From assembly GCA_963734435.1 (NCBI GenBank), contig CAVTHA010000015.1, forward strand, positions 124,001 through 188,000: a DNA stretch of 64,000 bases, in the 5' to 3' direction. Source of the DNA: Bog-756 sp963734435 (GTDB lineage: Bacteria; Actinomycetota; Acidimicrobiia; Acidimicrobiales; RAAP-2). Below are positions 60,297 to 64,000 of this stretch, one piece after another. The first letter of the stretch is position 1. The number at the start of each line of letters is the position of its first letter. The notes beneath the pieces were generated by a model. It worked only from the letters and a program-made list of their open reading frames with translations, was not told the DNA's origin and searched no databases. The position numbers and the translations under genes are program-made.

Positions 60297-61193
60297 CGTC
60301 GGCGCGGGCGGCCTGTTTGCCGGAGACGGCCGGCGACGGTCAGGGCCTGCGGTGTCTGCGCCTTCGAGGAAGCTCGACAGTGCCGACCACCAGGCCTTCG
60401 GGTTCTCGAACTGTGGGCTGTGACCGGCGTCGGGAATGACGACCAATGACCCTCCTGGTGCTGCGGCTGCCATGCGCTCGGAGGGTCCGACAAACGGGAT
60501 GTCCTGTTCGCCCACCATGACCAGGACGGGAAGGCTGGCCGGGAGGTCCCGCAACCGGTCGAGGCGATCCTCGGTCTCGACGAATCGGGGTGCCATGGCG
60601 GCATACAGGGCGGCAGCCGTCGCCCGGAACTTGCGGTCGCCGAACTCCGCATACCCGGGTCGCTCGGCCAGGAGTCGCTGGTGCGCCGGGGTCTCGAGGG
60701 GGCTCTGACGCTGGGCGAGGATGTCGGCCAGCCCGTCGATGCCCCGGGTGCGGACGATGGAGACCGCCAGTTGGACCTGGTCAGGATCGAGACCTCGGAC
60801 CGGACCGTGGCCGGTGTCCATGAGGACGAGCCCGTCGAGACGCTCGGGGGCGCCGAGGGCCACGTATTGGGCCACCATGCCGCCCATCGAATGGCCGAGC
60901 AACGAGTATCTCCCCCAGCCCAGCGCGTCGACCAGTTGCGCGATGTCGGCGGCCAGGATCTCGAACGAGTAGTCACCCTCCTCGGTGGGCTTCGAACTCG
61001 CCCCGTGCCCCCGGTGGTCTGGTGCCACGGCGTGCCAACCGGCAGCTTGCAACGGGCCCAGCCAGTCGGAGAAATCTTCCTTCGCTCCGGTGAACCCGTG
61101 GAGGAGCAGCAGGGGGCGCCCTCCGGAACCGGCTTCGACGATCGACAGGTCCACCCGGTCGAGCCGAACCGTGCGCTCCTTCACATCGAGCAT
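60255..61193 (-). CDS. Alpha/beta hydrolase
   Basis: A 312-residue serine hydrolase with LLHGFTGAKEDF (oxyanion hole), GHSMGG (Ser102), a cap domain, VGEQDIPFVG for the Asp and DAGHSPQFENP for the His. The last 35 residues are a Pro/Arg-rich tail overlapping the RibD-C gene on the other strand; the enzyme is complete before it. It resembles haloperoxidase/lactonase-type hydrolases. Upstream on the same strand, 51 bp away, is the PhyH gene, so the two may be co-transcribed. Confidence 0.87.
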   Translation of the reverse strand: MLDVKERTVRLDRVDLSIVEAGSGGRPLLLLHGFTGAKEDFSDWLGPLQAAGWHAVAPDHRGHGASSKPTEEGDYSFEILAADIAQLVDALGWGRYSLLGHSMGGMVAQYVALGAPERLDGLVLMDTGHGPVRGLDPDQVQLAVSIVRTRGIDGLADILAQRQSPLETPAHQRLLAERPGYAEFGDRKFRATAAALYAAMAPRFVETEDRLDRLRDLPASLPVLVMVGEQDIPFVGPSERMAAAAPGGSLVVIPDAGHSPQFENPKAWWSALSSFLEGADTAGPDRRRPSPANRPPAPTSAPNRMAGEQQDS

Positions 61194-61244
61194 GCTGTCA
61201 CGCCCGGTCGAGGCACGCCGGTTGGACCGGCCAGTAGTCGAGCG

Positions 61245-62024
61245 TCACACCGGACCCGCCTCGGCCAGGAGCTTGGCCGGGTGCCGACCGTCGACGTAGC
61301 CGATGAAGGGCGGGTAGATGTTGTAACCGAGCAGCTCCTGCAGGCGGCGGGGCAGCCGCGCCACCTCGGCCGGTGGTACGGCGAGCACGTGGTTCTCGAC
61401 CGGCCGCAACCAGCCGACGGCGTAGTGCAGCACGACGCCGAGGCGCACGCGTCCGGTCCGGTTGGCGCCCCCGCCGTGCCAGACGCTCCCGAGGTATATC
61501 AGCGCGCTACCGGCCTCCATCTCGACCGCCACGGTCGGGGTGGTCGGCCCCGGGTGCTCGTCGATCCACCGGTGGCTTCCCGGCACGATCCTGGTGGCCC
61601 CGTTGGCCTCGGTGAAGTCCTCGAGGGGCCACATGACGTTCACCACCAACTCGCCATGGGGTCGGGAGACGGGGTAGATGGCGTCGTCGGGGTGCAGGAC
61701 CTGAGCCCGCTCGCCCGGGCCGATGGCGATGGCGGCCGGAGCGCTCAGCTGGTACTGCCCGAGCACCCGGTCCAGTACGCCGAGCACGATCGGATGGGTG
61801 GCCAGCGAGTCGAGTGACCGGGTCTTGGCGAACAGGCCATAGACCCGCCTGGTCTGGTGGCCTTCGAAGTCGTCGCGCCCGGGCGGAGTGGCGGCGACGG
61901 CCCGCTCGAGATCAGCCCGGGCCAGGGCCACGTGTCCGGCGTCTATGGCGTCGGGAACGAGGGCGTAGCCCACCTCCTGGAGCGCTGACACCGTCTGGTC
62001 GACGACGGGACTGAGCTCGGCCAT
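61245..62024 (-). CDS. Phytanoyl-CoA dioxygenase (PhyH) family protein
   Basis: A 259-residue Fe(II)/2-oxoglutarate oxygenase. The metal set is His111-x-Asp113 (LHPDDAIYP) and His183 (WHGGGANRT); the Arg after it (RTGRVRLGV) can hold 2-oxoglutarate. Loop GATRIVPGSHRW is typical. It is divergent from a PadR regulator with only 48 bp between the starts, so the regulator probably controls it and the downstream hydrolase. Likely hydroxylates a small acid or natural product. Confidence 0.9.
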   Translation of the reverse strand: MAELSPVVDQTVSALQEVGYALVPDAIDAGHVALARADLERAVAATPPGRDDFEGHQTRRVYGLFAKTRSLDSLATHPIVLGVLDRVLGQYQLSAPAAIAIGPGERAQVLHPDDAIYPVSRPHGELVVNVMWPLEDFTEANGATRIVPGSHRWIDEHPGPTTPTVAVEMEAGSALIYLGSVWHGGGANRTGRVRLGVVLHYAVGWLRPVENHVLAVPPAEVARLPRRLQELLGYNIYPPFIGYVDGRHPAKLLAEAGPV

Positions 62025-62058
62025 CTAACCTCCCTTGGGGAATATCGTCAGTCTGTAA

Positions 62059-62070
62059 CCTTCCAGAAGG
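62059..62070. promoter_or_regulatory. Palindrome in the PhyH-PadR divergent promoter
   Basis: CCTTC-CA-GAAGG is a perfect 5-2-5 repeat ending two bases before the PadR ATG and inside the 48-bp shared promoter. A plausible PadR operator, and it also supplies the only Shine-Dalgarno-like bases there. Confidence 0.4.
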
Positions 62071-62072
62071 GA

Positions 62073-62618
62073 ATGTCAAGGGTGGTCGAGCTCAACGCCA
62101 CGCAGGGTTCGCTCCTCGGGTTCCTCTACGACGACCCGAAGACTGGCTGGGACCTCGTTCGGGAGATCGAGGCCGGGCTCGGGCGGTTCTGGAACGTCAC
62201 CGCCAGCCACGTCTATCGCGAGCTGCGCCAGCTCGAGGAGGCCGGCCTGGTCACCTCCGGGCCGCCGGGCGCCCGCGACCGCCGTCCCTTCGCCATCACC
62301 CCGGCCGGCCGGCGCGCCTTCAAGCGATGGATCGGGGAGCCCCCGGGCCCGGAGCAGATCCGCTTCCCGCTACTGGTCAAGCTGTGGTTCGCCCGTCATG
62401 TCGATGCCGACCGGCTGGAGGAGTTCTTCGAGGTCGCGGCCAAGGACCACGAGGAGCGTCTCTCCTTCTACCGGGACGTCGAACGATCATTGGACGAGGG
62501 CGACGACCGCACCACCGTGGTGCGATTCGGCCTGGCCTACGAGCGGGCCGTTCTCGAATGGCTGGACCGCACAGCTGGCCGCCGGAGCGTCCCCCGCAAT
62601 CGCCGGCGACGGCCGTAG
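62073..62618 (+). CDS. PadR-family transcriptional regulator
   Basis: A 181-residue regulator. The N-terminal winged helix (about 5-85) carries GSLLGFLYDDPKTGWDLVREIE, VTASHVYRELRQLEEAGLV and the wing RRPFAITPAGRRAF. The C-terminal part is the Vir_act_alpha_C helical dimer domain (about 95-170). ATG 62073 is used; GTG 62082 is an alternative with better ribosome-site spacing. Divergent from PhyH, it is the likely repressor of that unit, responding to an aromatic or other small ligand. Confidence 0.88.
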   Translation: MSRVVELNATQGSLLGFLYDDPKTGWDLVREIEAGLGRFWNVTASHVYRELRQLEEAGLVTSGPPGARDRRPFAITPAGRRAFKRWIGEPPGPEQIRFPLLVKLWFARHVDADRLEEFFEVAAKDHEERLSFYRDVERSLDEGDDRTTVVRFGLAYERAVLEWLDRTAGRRSVPRNRRRRP

Positions 62619-62631
62619 GCCGTGGGCGCCG

Positions 62632-63825
62632 CTAGTGGTCGGCGCCTGCTTGGGCGTAGGCCCGCGCCGCCTGGTCCTCCCACTTCCGCTCGATGTCCCC
62701 GAAATGCCAGACGGCCAGGGCGACCACCCAGGTGACCACGAACACCCCGGCAATCACCAGCCCGGCGCGGTTCATGTCGAAGCCCTGGAGGAAGCGCCAG
62801 AACCCACCGCTGAGGCCGGACTCCTTGGCCAGCAACCCGAGGATCTCGATGGTCCCGATGAACAAGGCAACGAACACGGAGAGCCCGGTGATGGTCAGGT
62901 TGTAGTAGAGCTTGCGGACCGGCCGGGCGAACGCCCAACCGTAGGCGAAGTTCATGAAACAGCCGTCGATGGTGTCGAAGAGGCACATGCCTGCCGCGAA
63001 CAGCACCGGCAGCGACAGCACGGCGTAGAAGGGCAGGCCCCCGACCGCGGCCGTCCCGGCCAGCACCAACAGCGCCACCTCGGAAGCCGTGTCGAACCCC
63101 AGACCGAACAACAGTCCGACCCAGTACATCTTGGCCGGGTCGTCGATACGCCGGGCGTATCCTCCGAGCAGGCGGTTCATCAGTCCGCGACTGTCGAGTT
63201 GTCGCTCCAGCTCGGTCTCGTCGTACCGTCCCTGGCGCATCTCCCGGGTGACCTTGACGATCGACATCAGGACGATGAGGTTCAAGAGGGCGATGAGGTA
63301 CAGGAAGGTCCCCGAGACGGATGTTCCGACGATGTTGGTCCACTGGTGCCATCCGGAGGAGGCGTTCCTCACCGCGCCGTCGACGGCCCGGAGCCCGAAG
63401 TTGAGGACGACGGCGAGGAGGAGAACGACCGTCGAGTGGCCGAGCGAGAAGAAGTACCCGACGCTGAGCGGTCGCTCGCCGCTGTGGATGAGCTTGCGGG
63501 TGGTGTTGTCGATGGCGGCGATGTGGTCGGCGTCGAAGGCGTGGCGCATCCCGAGCGTGTAGGCGAGGACACCGGTCCCGAGACCGAAGACCTCGCCTCT
63601 GGCCACGTGGTAATGCCCGCCCGCCGCCGCCAGCAGGGCCCAACCGGAGACGTTGAGGGCGACCACGGTGACGGTCATCCCGCCGACCCGCAACCATTCG
63701 CGGGAGGTCAGGAGGTGGCGGATGGTGGCGATGCGACCTGGTGGATCCTGCAGCACGTTCGCTCTCCGTAGCCCGGCGGCCTGTCCGACAAGTGCCACCG
63801 TAGGGCAACTGCGAACCACTTGCAA
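62632..63825 (-). CDS. NiCoT-family nickel/cobalt transporter
   Basis: A 397-residue membrane permease with about eight helices. The family signature RHAFDADHIAAIDN (94-107), with metal-coordinating His and Asp residues, is intact. The second signature LGFDTASEVALL and the LFAAGMCLFDTIDGCFM segment are also present. These permeases import Ni2+ or Co2+ with high affinity. No urease, hydrogenase or cobalamin genes are nearby, so which metal is used cannot be told. Convergent with padR, 13 bp apart. The first 30 residues look non-conserved; a start further in is possible. Confidence 0.93.
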   Translation of the reverse strand: MQVVRSCPTVALVGQAAGLRRANVLQDPPGRIATIRHLLTSREWLRVGGMTVTVVALNVSGWALLAAAGGHYHVARGEVFGLGTGVLAYTLGMRHAFDADHIAAIDNTTRKLIHSGERPLSVGYFFSLGHSTVVLLLAVVLNFGLRAVDGAVRNASSGWHQWTNIVGTSVSGTFLYLIALLNLIVLMSIVKVTREMRQGRYDETELERQLDSRGLMNRLLGGYARRIDDPAKMYWVGLLFGLGFDTASEVALLVLAGTAAVGGLPFYAVLSLPVLFAAGMCLFDTIDGCFMNFAYGWAFARPVRKLYYNLTITGLSVFVALFIGTIEILGLLAKESGLSGGFWRFLQGFDMNRAGLVIAGVFVVTWVVALAVWHFGDIERKWEDQAARAYAQAGADH

Positions 63826-63870
63826 GAGGGGCGGATACCCTGGTCAGAGCCCGCCTGGTTCGGCGGTTCG

Positions 63871-64000
63871 TCAGGTCCCGGCCAGGGCCGACACCACCGG
63901 TCCCAAGGCCTCCCAACTGTCGGACTCGATCGACCAGTAGGAGATGCCGTACTCCTCGCGCCGCCACCGGAGCTCTTCGGTCATCTGGTCGAGCGTCCCG
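63871..64000 (-). CDS. LLM-class F420-dependent oxidoreductase, C-terminal end only
   Basis: The window cuts this gene; only the last 42 codons are visible, ending at TGA 63871-63873. The readable segment (LDQMTEELRWRREEYGISYWS...LGPVVSALAGT) matches the C-terminus of luciferase-like-monooxygenase-family F420 enzymes, in which R-x-x-YGISY and the final L-x-P-V-V-x-x-L-A-G are typical. This supports F420 use in the organism. Identification rests on the tail alone. Confidence 0.6.
   Translation of the reverse strand, partial: GTLDQMTEELRWRREEYGISYWSIESDSWEALGPVVSALAGT

Noticed and set aside
62398..63771. 457-codon plus-strand frame antisense to the nickel transporter
   Set aside because: Asp/Glu/His/Gly-rich complement of a membrane protein; no similarity.
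1..64000. Prophage, insertion sequences, integrases, tRNA or rRNA genes
   Set aside because: No transposase, recombinase or phage protein is encoded and no cloverleaf or rRNA sequence was recognised on either strand by eye.

Overview
The window comes from a high-GC actinobacterium, most likely an uncultured soil or water member of the Acidimicrobiia or a close relative (inference). The signs are very GC-rich coding, many GTG/TTG starts, several start codons placed at the transcription start behind a TAnnnT -10 box (leaderless arrangement), an NDMA-dependent alcohol dehydrogenase of the mycofactocin type, a mycothiol-dependent-isomerase fold protein, an F420-type (LLM) oxidoreductase tail at the right edge, and many cytochromes P450, amidohydrolases and class III CoA-transferases. 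I found no rRNA, tRNA, transposase, integrase, phage gene or CRISPR array.

Region 1 (1-17.1 kb) is a catabolic district. It holds a crotonase-fold protein, two related amidohydrolases, a tandem CaiB/BaiF CoA-transferase, a DUF35/thiolase-like pair resembling Ltp2-type acyl-CoA aldolases, a GntR regulator with an orphan substrate-binding lipoprotein, a C-terminal remnant of a BKACE enzyme, a TIGR03084-like protein, an alpha/beta hydrolase, and a P450 followed by a TetR regulator. Four transcription units here share a near-perfect 14-bp palindrome, ATAGTA-N2-TACTAT, just before the gene. One copy abuts a (GGGGAC)15 tract that replaces the -35 region. Taken together this looks like one regulon for an unknown organic acid or isoprenoid/steroid-like substrate. 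A large V4R-GAF-GAF-GGDEF-EAL c-di-GMP protein lies inside the district.

Region 2 (17.2-28.3 kb) is housekeeping and stress: an MgtC-like protein, a cation exchanger, a MarR/MFS divergent efflux pair, FtsH, a PRC-barrel protein, a fused MsrB-MsrA gene, an isopropylmalate-dehydrogenase-like enzyme, a cysteine-free DksA/TraR-like protein and an acetolactate-synthase-like enzyme. Region 3 (28.5-41.1 kb) holds a GH38 alpha-mannosidase with a sugar (GHMP) kinase, glutaminase, adenosine deaminase with an RsbW-like ATPase, a methyltransferase, an ArsR-SRPBCC regulator and a second MFS pump.

Region 4 (41.3-51 kb) is a second oxidative cluster: sulfotransferase-like protein, PhyH dioxygenase, zinc alcohol dehydrogenase, SDR, carboxymuconolactone-decarboxylase-like protein, P450, a ketol-acid-reductoisomerase-like protein, a hydrolase lipoprotein with a neocarzinostatin-like tail, and the NDMA-dependent dehydrogenase. 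Region 5 (51-64 kb) holds a sensor-like membrane protein, secreted esterase, nucleoside hydrolase and GH30-type glycosidase, plus VOC, amidohydrolase-SnoaL, RibD-C, alpha/beta hydrolase, PhyH, PadR and NiCoT genes.

Four genes between 23.8 and 57.8 kb (msrBA, the acetolactate-synthase-like gene, a methyltransferase and an amidohydrolase-SnoaL fusion) are each split by single-base frameshifts inside otherwise well-conserved sequence. These are either young pseudogenes or residual sequencing errors.
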